The notes beneath the pieces were generated by a model. That model was given only the letters and a program-made list of their open reading frames with translations, was not told where the DNA came from and ran no database searches. Positions 1 through 6,623 of a DNA stretch of 23,343 nt are shown piece after piece. How positions within the stretch are numbered: position 1 is the first letter of the stretch; each line of letters opens with the position of its first letter. The DNA is from Clostridiales bacterium (GTDB lineage: Bacteria; Bacillota_A; Clostridia; Lachnospirales; Bianqueaceae), in the NCBI GenBank assembly GCA_019423265.1, contig JAHZBS010000008.1, positions 1-23,343 of the forward strand. Reading direction: 5' to 3'. A program made the translations under genes and the position numbers.

Positions 1-417
1 AAAGGGTATATCACAAACAGCTATCACGTCCATGTGACGGAGGAGATTGACGCCTTTGAAAAGTTAAAGTTCGAGTCACAGTTTCAGGCGCTGTCCACCG
101 GAGGGGCGATCAGCTATGTGGAGGTCCCCAACATGCAGCAGAACTTGGAGGCCGTGTTGCAGATCATCCGGTTCATATACGACAACATCATGTATGCCGA
201 GCTCAATACCAAAAGCGACTATTGCCAGCTCTGCGGGTGGGATGGAGAGATTCAGATTCTCGAGCAGGATGGCAAGTTGGTTTGGACCTGCCCCCAATGC
301 GGAAACCAGGACCAGGATACGATGAATGTGGCGCGCCGCACCTGTGGGTATATCGGCACACAGTATTGGAACCAGGGGCGCACACAGGAGATCAAGGAGC
401 GGGTGATGCACCTGTAA
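1..417 (+). CDS. nrdD: Anaerobic ribonucleoside-triphosphate reductase, C-terminal part (partial)
   Basis: The reading frame is open from base 1 and gives the last 138 residues; the N-terminal part lies outside the window. NrdD is the oxygen-sensitive class III reductase that converts ribonucleotides to deoxyribonucleotides with a glycyl radical. The fragment carries the zinc-site pattern YCQLCG followed by CPQCGN and the C-terminal radical loop RRTCGYIGT, in which the glycine after Cys holds the radical. The upstream segment (NMQQNLEAVLQII...YDNIMYAELN) is also typical of the family. nrdG follows on the same strand. Identification is very safe. The only unknown is the missing part of the gene. 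Confidence 0.97.
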   Translation, partial: KGYITNSYHVHVTEEIDAFEKLKFESQFQALSTGGAISYVEVPNMQQNLEAVLQIIRFIYDNIMYAELNTKSDYCQLCGWDGEIQILEQDGKLVWTCPQCGNQDQDTMNVARRTCGYIGTQYWNQGRTQEIKERVMHL

Positions 418-430
418 AATGCGCCGGCAG

Positions 431-457
431 AAGAGGCGTCGCAGGACGTCTCTTTTT
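431..457 (+). terminator. Short intrinsic terminator or attenuator between nrdD and nrdG
   Basis: Bases 431-440 pair with 445-454 (10 bp including one G-U pair) around a 4-base loop GCAG. A run of five T begins at 453, so the last two stem pairs use the first T bases. It lies just after the nrdD stop and before the nrdG ribosome site. It would end part of the nrdD transcripts and lower nrdG expression. No separate nrdG promoter was recognised. Confidence 0.6.
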
Positions 458-522
458 CTATGTCCCCCTGTGAAGCGAGACGCTGGGGTGAAAAGGGATT
501 TTGCGGAAGGAGAAGACCCAGA

Positions 523-1050
523 ATGCACTACGGAGAAATCAAAAACTGCGACATAGCCAATGGCATTGGGGTGCGGGTATCGCTGTTTGTCTCAGGCTGT
601 ACCAATCACTGCGAGCATTGCTTCCAGCCACAGACGTGGGATTTTACATATGGGCAGCCCTTTACCCAGGATACGGAGACTCAGCTGCTGACCCTGTTGG
701 AGCCTAGGTATATCAGCGGCCTGACGCTGTTGGGGGGCGAGCCGTTTGAACCGGATAACCAGAGAGTGCTGCTGCCTTTTCTGCAGAAGGTGAAAGCCCG
801 CTATCCACAGAAGACGATCTGGGCATTTTCCGGATTTACCTTGGAGGAACTGTGGACGCCGGGCAGCTATGCCCACTGTGAGGCGACGGAGCCCATGCTG
901 GAGCAGGTGGACGTCCTCGTGGACGGCCGGTTTATCCAGGCGCAGAAGGATATTTCGCTCCGTTTTCGGGGCTCACGGAACCAGCGGTTGATCGACATGA
1001 GGCGAAGCCGGCAAGAGAAGGCGGTCGTGTTGTGGGATGAAACCAGATAG
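523..1050 (+). CDS. nrdG: Anaerobic ribonucleotide reductase activating protein (radical SAM)
   Basis: This protein is the radical-SAM activase that uses a [4Fe-4S] cluster and S-adenosylmethionine to create the glycyl radical on NrdD. The 175-residue product starts MHYGEIKNCDIANG, as usual for NrdG, and has the cluster motif C26-x3-C30-x2-C33 (GCTNHCEHC) followed by TLLGGEPF. An in-frame ATG at 460 exists but falls only just after the hairpin and lacks a good ribosome site. The ATG at 523 has GGAAGGAG about 8 bases upstream and matches the family N-terminus, so I chose it. It follows nrdD, its partner, with a hairpin between the two genes. Confidence 0.95.
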   Translation: MHYGEIKNCDIANGIGVRVSLFVSGCTNHCEHCFQPQTWDFTYGQPFTQDTETQLLTLLEPRYISGLTLLGGEPFEPDNQRVLLPFLQKVKARYPQKTIWAFSGFTLEELWTPGSYAHCEATEPMLEQVDVLVDGRFIQAQKDISLRFRGSRNQRLIDMRRSRQEKAVVLWDETR

Positions 1051-1067
1051 AGCGCGAGGTTTGGAAA

Positions 1068-1742
1068 ATGAAGCTATTATATGCGGAAGATGAGATCAGC
1101 ATGTCAGAGGCGGTTGTGGACATTCTGACCTATCACCACTATACCGTCGATCCGGTCTACGATGGCCAGGAAGCCCTGGCGTATGCGCGGATTGAACAGT
1201 ACGACGGGATTATTCTCGATGTAATGATGCCCAAAATCAATGGCCTCGATGTGTTGCGGCAGCTTCGAAGCGAGGGGTGTAAAACGCCAATTCTGCTTTT
1301 GACGGCAAAGGCAGAGGTGGAAGACCGCATTCAAGGGCTTGATCTCGGAGCCGATGATTATCTCCCCAAACCCTTTCATATGGGCGAGTTGCTGGCAAGG
1401 GTTCGCGCCATGCTGCGCCGCCGGGAAGAATTCACACCGGACATCCTCCGCTGCGGAGATATATCGCTGAACCTTCAGAACTGCGAGCTGAGCGGAAACG
1501 GACAATCCTTTACGCTGCCCAAGCTGGAATTCAAGATGATGGAGTTGCTCTTGTTGAATCAGGGGATTTACCTGTCGTCGGAGGATCTGCTCGTGAAGGT
1601 ATGGGGATATGATACAAACGCAGAACTTGGAATCGTCTGGGTCTACATTTCGTATCTGCGTAAAAGGCTGACAGCGCTGAATGCCAACGTGGAGATTCGG
1701 GCAAAACGAAATACGGGATACATGCTGGAGGCAATGTCATGA
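1068..1742 (+). CDS. OmpR/PhoB-family response regulator
   Basis: A 224-residue two-component response regulator. The N-terminal receiver domain (about 1-115) has the acidic pair near D8/E9, phosphoacceptor D51 in LDVMMPKINGLDVL, the LLLTAKAE switch threonine and the KPF lysine motif. The C-terminal winged-helix domain (about 125-222) ends in the usual RGxGY-like form KRNTGYML. The start ATG lies 17 bases after the nrdG stop with a modest GAGG ribosome site. The stop overlaps the start of the kinase gene (ATGA), so the two are translationally coupled. Target genes are not stated by the sequence. The VTC/DUF4956/CotH cluster just downstream is the natural candidate. Confidence 0.94.
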   Translation: MKLLYAEDEISMSEAVVDILTYHHYTVDPVYDGQEALAYARIEQYDGIILDVMMPKINGLDVLRQLRSEGCKTPILLLTAKAEVEDRIQGLDLGADDYLPKPFHMGELLARVRAMLRRREEFTPDILRCGDISLNLQNCELSGNGQSFTLPKLEFKMMELLLLNQGIYLSSEDLLVKVWGYDTNAELGIVWVYISYLRKRLTALNANVEIRAKRNTGYMLEAMS

Positions 1743-2983
1743 TTAAAGCCCTGCAGAAAAAGTTCATTGTGACAGCCATGATCGCCATCACGGTGCTTCT
1801 CCTCGTTCTTCTGGGGATGATCAACGCGGTGAATGCCTGGTCTACGGAACAGCAGTCGGACCGAATGCTGGCCATGCTGCTGGACAATGAGATCTCCTTA
1901 GCTCCCCAGCGACCTCCGGACATGCGGGAGGAGAGGGGCTTTTTGGCTCCGCCTTTGACGGAAGATCAAGCCATGTCCGCTGTCTACTTTTGGGTTCGGG
2001 TAAGCAATTCTGGGATGGTTACCAAGATGGATGTGAGCCGGATTGCGTCCGTGGCGGAGACAGAGGCTGAAGAGATGGCTTTGCAGGCCTATGGAGAGGC
2101 GAGGGATTCCGGGAAAATCCGTCATTTCAAGTACAGAGCGGCGGCGACGCCCAATGGAAGCGATACCGTCTTCGTATTCCTCGATACGTCCACACAGACG
2201 TATTCCGTTCTCAGAGTCTTGACTCTGTCCGCGCTAGCGGGAATGGTATGCTGGCTACTCATGCTCCTGCTGGTCATCCTCCTCTCCAAAAAGGCGATTC
2301 GCCCCATTGCAGTCAACTTGGAAAAGCAAAAACAATTTATTACGGATGCGGGGCATGAGATCAAGACGCCTTTGGCAATCATCCTTGCCAATACGGATGC
2401 CATGGAATTGCACAGCGGAGTCAGCAAATGGAGTCAGAATATCAGAACGCAGACCGTGCGGCTTAACGGACTGATGCAGAATCTGCTGACGCTGGCCAAA
2501 CTCGATGAAAGCAATGCGCATCTGTATGCCGAAGATATTTCCCTCTCCCAGCTACTGGAGGATTCGCTGCGCCCCTTTAAGGAAGCGGCGGAATTAAAAG
2601 GGATTCCCATCCAGAAAGAAATTCAGCCGGGGGTAGCGATCCATGCGAACCGAGACTCAATAACACGGCTGATCTCCATTCTGATGGATAATGCCGTACA
2701 GTATTCGCCGCCGGGGGGCAGGATCGCCGTATCCCTGCAATTGGCGGAGAAATCAGCCGTTCTATCCATCCAAAACGCCTGTGAAAATCTGCCTGCGGAG
2801 GATCCGGAGAAGCTGTTTGACCGATTTTACAGGGGAGACAGCGCGCGAACGCAGAAATCAGGCGGCTATGGGATCGGCCTTTCAGCGGCGAGAGCGATCG
2901 CGGAGCTCTACAGGGGAGCGATCACAGCCCGCTACGAAGGCAAAGACCGGATCATTTTTACCGTGAGGTTACCCAGCGTGTAA
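1739..2983 (+). CDS. Membrane sensor histidine kinase
   Basis: A 414-residue kinase, partner of the preceding regulator (4-base overlap). A first membrane segment (about residues 9-31) is followed by an extracytoplasmic region of about 125 residues and a second membrane segment (about 160-182). The cytoplasmic part has the H-box with H206 (DAGHEIKTPL), the N-box (LMDNAVQYSPPGG), and the G-boxes LFDRFYRGD and GGYGIGLS. Only about 20 residues separate the second membrane segment from the H-box, so there is no room for a full HAMP domain. The sensing region shows no domain I recognise. A strong terminator follows the stop codon. Confidence 0.93.
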   Translation: MIKALQKKFIVTAMIAITVLLLVLLGMINAVNAWSTEQQSDRMLAMLLDNEISLAPQRPPDMREERGFLAPPLTEDQAMSAVYFWVRVSNSGMVTKMDVSRIASVAETEAEEMALQAYGEARDSGKIRHFKYRAAATPNGSDTVFVFLDTSTQTYSVLRVLTLSALAGMVCWLLMLLLVILLSKKAIRPIAVNLEKQKQFITDAGHEIKTPLAIILANTDAMELHSGVSKWSQNIRTQTVRLNGLMQNLLTLAKLDESNAHLYAEDISLSQLLEDSLRPFKEAAELKGIPIQKEIQPGVAIHANRDSITRLISILMDNAVQYSPPGGRIAVSLQLAEKSAVLSIQNACENLPAEDPEKLFDRFYRGDSARTQKSGGYGIGLSAARAIAELYRGAITARYEGKDRIIFTVRLPSV

Positions 2984-2995
2984 CCCCTAACAGAC

Positions 2996-3064
2996 ACGGG
3001 GCTGCCGCATAATAGAATTTTTATATCTAGGTATAAAAGGCTATTATGCGGCAGCCCCGTTTTT
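2996..3064 (+). terminator. Strong terminator with 20-bp perfect stem after the two-component genes
   Basis: Bases 2996-3015 are an exact reverse complement of 3041-3060, giving a 20-bp perfect stem with a 25-base AT-rich loop, followed by TTTT at 3061-3064. It separates the regulator/kinase operon from the VTC gene. The stem end is GC-rich (ACGGGGCTGCCGC) and the loop side is AT-rich. Being symmetrical, it is unusually long for a simple terminator. The loop contains TATATCTAGGTATA (3022-3035), which recurs in the PadR gene promoter. Confidence 0.88.
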
Positions 3065-3088
3065 CTAAGTTTCAACTAAGGTTGCATT

Positions 3089-3121
3089 GTTAAAATAACG
3101 TAAAGCGCATGTAAAGAAAGG
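3089..3121 (+). promoter_or_regulatory. Possible 11-bp-period direct repeats before the VTC gene
   Basis: Three segments beginning GTTAAA (3089), GTAAAG (3100) and GTAAAG (3111) are spaced exactly 11 bases apart, the phasing typical of OmpR-family binding sites. The last one overlaps the ribosome site, and no clear -35/-10 pair was found in 3065-3130. A TAAAAT at 3091 is a weak -10 candidate. The function is inferred and uncertain. Confidence 0.3.
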
Positions 3122-3131
3122 AGTGAAAAGT

Positions 3132-3803
3132 GTGACATTTCGGCATGAGTGGAAACACGAGATCAACTGGTCCGACATCCTTGCCCTAAGGCAGCGCTTG
3201 CAGGCGGTGGCACGGGCGGATGAGCATGCGGTGGGCGGAAAATATGAGATTCGAAGCCTTTATTTTGACACGCCAACGGACACGGTGTTGCGCCAAAAGC
3301 TAGACGGCGTCAATCTGCGCGAGAAATTCCGCATCCGATATTATAACGGAGATACGTCCCTGCTTCGCCTTGAAAAGAAGAGTAAGTTCGGCAGCCTTGG
3401 AAATAAAGTCAGCGCGCCGCTGACGGAGGAAGAGGCGCAGGCAGTGGTGGACGGCGATTTCGCCTGGATGGTGAAGAGTGCTAGACCCCTGGTGGAGGAA
3501 CTATACTCTAAAATAATGGCGCAGGGGTTGAGGCCCAAAACCATTGTGGACTATACGCGGGAGCCTTACGTATATCCGCCGGGCAATGTCCGCATCACGA
3601 TGGATTATGGCATCCGGACAGGACTTCAGTGTACGGACTTTTTGAATTGCCAGTGTGTTACCGTTCCGGCGGGGGATGCCCCCGCGATTCTGGAGGTTAA
3701 ATGGGATGCCTACCTGCCAGATATTATCCGCGATGCGATACAGTTGGAGGGAAGGCGGTCCTCCGCATTTTCAAAGTACGCCGCCTGCCGGATTTACGGC
3801 TAA
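3132..3803 (+). CDS. VTC-domain polyphosphate polymerase-like protein
   Basis: A 223-residue cytoplasmic protein of the VTC branch of triphosphate tunnel metalloenzymes, the fold that makes polyphosphate from ATP in yeast Vtc4. Tunnel-type charged strands are visible: FRHEWKHEI at the start, YEIRSLYFDTP, LREKFRIRYY, LLRLEKKSK, RITMDYGIR and the metal/lysine strand LEVKWD (E188, K190). Two GTG codons compete for the start. GTG 3123 overlaps the ribosome site AAAGGAG (3117-3123), while GTG 3132 lies 8 bases after it, so I chose 3132. It stands first in a tight row with DUF4956 and CotH genes, a recurrent bacterial association. Polymerase activity itself is inferred from the family. Confidence 0.88.
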   Translation: MTFRHEWKHEINWSDILALRQRLQAVARADEHAVGGKYEIRSLYFDTPTDTVLRQKLDGVNLREKFRIRYYNGDTSLLRLEKKSKFGSLGNKVSAPLTEEEAQAVVDGDFAWMVKSARPLVEELYSKIMAQGLRPKTIVDYTREPYVYPPGNVRITMDYGIRTGLQCTDFLNCQCVTVPAGDAPAILEVKWDAYLPDIIRDAIQLEGRRSSAFSKYAACRIYG

Positions 3804-3829
3804 TTTAAATCGAGAAGGAGAAGAAAACC

Positions 3830-4501
3830 ATGAATTTTAGCGATATCTTTAAATCCAGTTTTCTTGAAAATATTACAAGCGTCAGCATTCTTGATATGGT
3901 GCTGTCACTGGTGCTGGCCTTTGGCCTCGGGCTGTTTATCTTTCTAGTCTACAAAAAGACTTTTTCCGGCGTCATGTATTCTTCCAGCTTCGGCGTTACG
4001 CTGGTGGCGCTGACGATGATTACGACGGTGGTCATTCTCGCCGTGACCTCCAATGTGGTGCTATCTCTCGGTATGGTCGGCGCATTGTCCATCGTCCGTT
4101 TCCGCACCGCCATCAAAGAACCGCTGGACATTGCGTTCCTGTTCTGGTCCATCGCAGTCGGAATCGTTCTGGCAGCGGGCATGATTCCACTGGCGGTTAT
4201 CGGAAGCGTGGTCATCGGTTTGATTCTGCTCGTGTTCGTAAATAAAAAATCCCACGTCAACCCTTATATTGTGGTCTTAACCTGTGCGGATCACGACAGC
4301 GAGATCAAGGCGAAAGAATTTTTGGAGAAACAGGTGCAGCGCTGTGTAGTGAAGAGCAAAACCGCCCAGAAAGGCGCCATCGAGTTAAATCTGGAGGTGC
4401 GCATGGCAGATGACAATACGGACTTCATCAATATTCTGTCCGAGATGAGCGGCGTCAGCAGCGCGGTTTTGGTCAGCTACAACGGCGACTATATGGGATG
4501 A
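3830..4501 (+). CDS. DUF4956 family integral membrane protein
   Basis: A 223-residue protein with about four membrane segments in residues 20-140 (DMVLSLVLAFGLGLFIFLVY, then VTLVALTMITTVVILAV, then two after residue 100). The DUF4956 hallmark GALSIVRFRTAIKEPLD lies near residues 84-100, between hydrophobic segments. Residues from about 140 onward form a soluble domain of alternating strands and helices, probably cytoplasmic. The start ATG has GAGAAGGAG upstream. Family members commonly sit beside VTC and CotH genes. The role is unproven, and a channel or membrane scaffold for the VTC product is a reasonable guess. No catalytic motif was seen. Confidence 0.87.
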   Translation: MNFSDIFKSSFLENITSVSILDMVLSLVLAFGLGLFIFLVYKKTFSGVMYSSSFGVTLVALTMITTVVILAVTSNVVLSLGMVGALSIVRFRTAIKEPLDIAFLFWSIAVGIVLAAGMIPLAVIGSVVIGLILLVFVNKKSHVNPYIVVLTCADHDSEIKAKEFLEKQVQRCVVKSKTAQKGAIELNLEVRMADDNTDFINILSEMSGVSSAVLVSYNGDYMG

Positions 4502-4511
4502 GGAGGAACCG

Positions 4512-6416
4512 ATGTCAACACACAAGTACATTGATACAATCTGCTGTGTTGTCCTTGCCATCGTGCTGGTCCTGACCTTCGTTTTCATGAATGGAGAGGC
4601 CTTTGGAATCCAAGCCGCCAAAACGGTTTGGGGCTACGAAACAAAGCTCTTCGACGCCTCCACAGTGCATACGGTCAATATTTTGATGGACGACTGGGAT
4701 ACTTTCATTGAAAATTGCGCCAATGAAGAATATGCGACATGTGCGGTGGTCATCGACAACGAAGTCTATAAAAACGTGGCGATTCGCGCCAAGGGCAACA
4801 CGTCGCTGACGCAAGTCCAGTCCTACGGCAATGGCCGCTACAGTTTTAAAATTGAATTCGACCACTATGACGAGAGCAAATCCTATTATGGACTCGACAA
4901 GCTCTGCCTGAACAATATTATTCAGGATAACACCTATATGAAAGATTATCTCACCTATCAGATGATGGGATATTTCGGGGTGGCCGCGCCCCTCTGCAGC
5001 TATACCTATATTACGGTCAACGGTGAAGACTGGGGGCTGTATCTCGCCGTGGAAGGGGTAGAAGAGGCGTTTCTACAGCGAAATTACGGCAGCGATTACG
5101 GGGAACTGTATAAACCGGACAGCATGGATATGGGCGGTGGCCGCGGCAATGGGGAAAATTTCAATGCGGAGGATATGGAGAGCTTTTTCAACCGAGGCAG
5201 CGCGGCAGGCGATGAGGAAAACAGTACCCAAGTTCCCGAGGAAGGCGGGCGTCCCGGCGGCCAGATGCCGGAGGGGGGAATGAGCTTTGAAGGACAAAAT
5301 AATGCGGGCGGCCGCGGCGACATGGGCGCCAGCATGGGGAGCGATGATGTTGCCCTCATCTACACGGATGACGAATATGACAGCTATTCCAATATATTGG
5401 ATAACGCGAAGACTGACATTACGGACCGCGATAAGGACCGGCTGATCGCGTCGCTGAAAAAGCTAAATGAGAGGGAGGACATCGAGGCTGTCGCGGATGT
5501 GGAGAGTGTAATCCGGTATTTTGTCGTCCACAACTTTGTGCTGAATTTTGACAGCTATACCGGCTCCATGATTCATAATTACTATCTGTACGAGAAAGAC
5601 GGCCAGCTCTCCATGATCCCGTGGGATTACAATCTGGCCTTCGGTGGGTTTCAATCGGCCACAGATGCCACAAGCCTTGTCAACTATCCCATCGATACGC
5701 CGGTATCAGGGGGAACCGTGGACTCCCGGCCGATGCTCGCCTGGATCCTTGCCAGCGAAGAGTATACGGAGCAATACCACCAGTATTTCGCTGAGTTCAT
5801 CTCCCAATACTTTGACAGCGGCTATTTTGAAAGTATGATCGGCTATGTAGGGGATATGATTTCCCCCTATGTTCAAAAAGACCCGACAAAATTCTGCACC
5901 TATGAAGAATTTGAGACGGGCCTGTGTACTCTGAAAGAGTTCTGCCTGCTCCGCGCGGAAAGCGTAAGCGGACAGCTGGACGGCACCATTGCTTCCACCT
6001 CCGAAGGGCAGGAGCAGAACAGCGGCGCCCGAATTGATGCCAGCGACATCGTGATTTCAGCGATGGGATCCATGGGAAATACGATGGGAGAGGGCGGGGG
6101 CCCTGATAATTCCATGGGAGTACCCGAGGGTCAAGCGGCCATGTCAAATGACCAGCCGGCGGATAGGCCCGGCGGAGAGATGGAGGGCGGCGATTCCATG
6201 GGTTCTATGGGAGAAATGCCGCAGATGCCAACGGATATGCCGGGGGGCAACGTTGGCGGCGGCGGTGGGATGCCGGATATGCCGGACATGTCGGTAGGTG
6301 ACAATGCCCAAAATGCGCCAGCTGACGGTGGAGGCGAGACATGGATCTTACTTGGCGTTTCTATCGTTGTTCTCTTGCTGGGACTGGCTGTGGCATTCGG
6401 TTTCAAGCGGCGATAG
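4512..6416 (+). CDS. CotH-family secreted/membrane-anchored protein kinase
   Basis: A 634-residue protein of the CotH family, whose Bacillus member is an atypical kinase phosphorylating spore-coat proteins. An N-terminal membrane or signal segment (about 6-30) is followed by the CotH fold (VHTVNILMDDWDTF, then VAIRAKGNTS, LNNIIQDNTYMKDYLTYQMM, and MIPWDYNLAFGGF with D372 in the conserved WDYN motif). A Met/Gly-rich insert of about 75 residues (204-277) interrupts the domain. A second Met/Gly/Pro-rich tract (about 517-609) leads to a C-terminal membrane helix ending FKRR. The kinase is therefore probably outside the cell and anchored at both ends. It starts 11 bases after the DUF4956 stop, with GAGGAGG upstream. 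The substrate is unknown. The low-complexity tracts may themselves be substrates or spacers. Confidence 0.9.
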   Translation: MSTHKYIDTICCVVLAIVLVLTFVFMNGEAFGIQAAKTVWGYETKLFDASTVHTVNILMDDWDTFIENCANEEYATCAVVIDNEVYKNVAIRAKGNTSLTQVQSYGNGRYSFKIEFDHYDESKSYYGLDKLCLNNIIQDNTYMKDYLTYQMMGYFGVAAPLCSYTYITVNGEDWGLYLAVEGVEEAFLQRNYGSDYGELYKPDSMDMGGGRGNGENFNAEDMESFFNRGSAAGDEENSTQVPEEGGRPGGQMPEGGMSFEGQNNAGGRGDMGASMGSDDVALIYTDDEYDSYSNILDNAKTDITDRDKDRLIASLKKLNEREDIEAVADVESVIRYFVVHNFVLNFDSYTGSMIHNYYLYEKDGQLSMIPWDYNLAFGGFQSATDATSLVNYPIDTPVSGGTVDSRPMLAWILASEEYTEQYHQYFAEFISQYFDSGYFESMIGYVGDMISPYVQKDPTKFCTYEEFETGLCTLKEFCLLRAESVSGQLDGTIASTSEGQEQNSGARIDASDIVISAMGSMGNTMGEGGGPDNSMGVPEGQAAMSNDQPADRPGGEMEGGDSMGSMGEMPQMPTDMPGGNVGGGGGMPDMPDMSVGDNAQNAPADGGGETWILLGVSIVVLLLGLAVAFGFKRR

Positions 6417-6439
6417 CTTCACCATGTTCCTAAATGTAT

Positions 6440-6480
6440 ACACAGTCGATTGAGCGAAAAGCTCTCTCGGCTGTGTTTTA
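6440..6480 (+). terminator. Terminator after the CotH gene
   Basis: Bases 6440-6454 (ACACAGTCGATTGAG) pair imperfectly with 6462-6476 (CTCTCTCGGCTGTGT) around a CGAAAAG-type loop, followed by TTTTA. It ends the VTC/DUF4956/CotH operon before the next promoter. Confidence 0.7.
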
Positions 6481-6523
6481 TGTTTGCCTGCCGAGACAGC
6501 GATTGTGCGGAGAGAACCGCGCA

Positions 6524-6552
6524 TTGACTTTCCCCCGCGGAGGCTCTATAAT
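6524..6552 (+). promoter_or_regulatory. Sigma-A promoter for the DUF4003/M50 operon
   Basis: TTGACT (6524-6529), a 17-base spacer, then a perfect TATAAT (6547-6552). It lies 71 bases before the start codon at 6624, leaving a short leader with no evident hairpin. No palindromic operator was recognised, so it looks like a strong housekeeping-type promoter. Confidence 0.88.
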
Positions 6553-6623
6553 AGAGATGAAGGGCGGTGTTAGGAGCCGTCTAATATCACAGCAGGACAC
6601 AGATCAGAAGGGGAGAGTTTAGA

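Noticed and set aside
76..528. 150-codon open frame on the minus strand across nrdD
   Set aside because: It is the antisense shadow of the clear NrdD coding frame, with low-complexity Arg/Leu composition and no ribosome site.
3123..3131. GTG at 3123 as the VTC start
   Set aside because: It overlaps the ribosome site itself; GTG at 3132 has correct spacing.
5797..6147. Long minus-strand frames across the CotH gene
   Set aside because: They arise from the Gly/Met-rich repeats read in antisense (Pro/Ser-rich), without start signals or family features.
6061..6330. Repeat array suspected as CRISPR or minisatellite
   Set aside because: The repetition is at protein level (Met/Gly/Pro codons) with irregular DNA units and no spacers.
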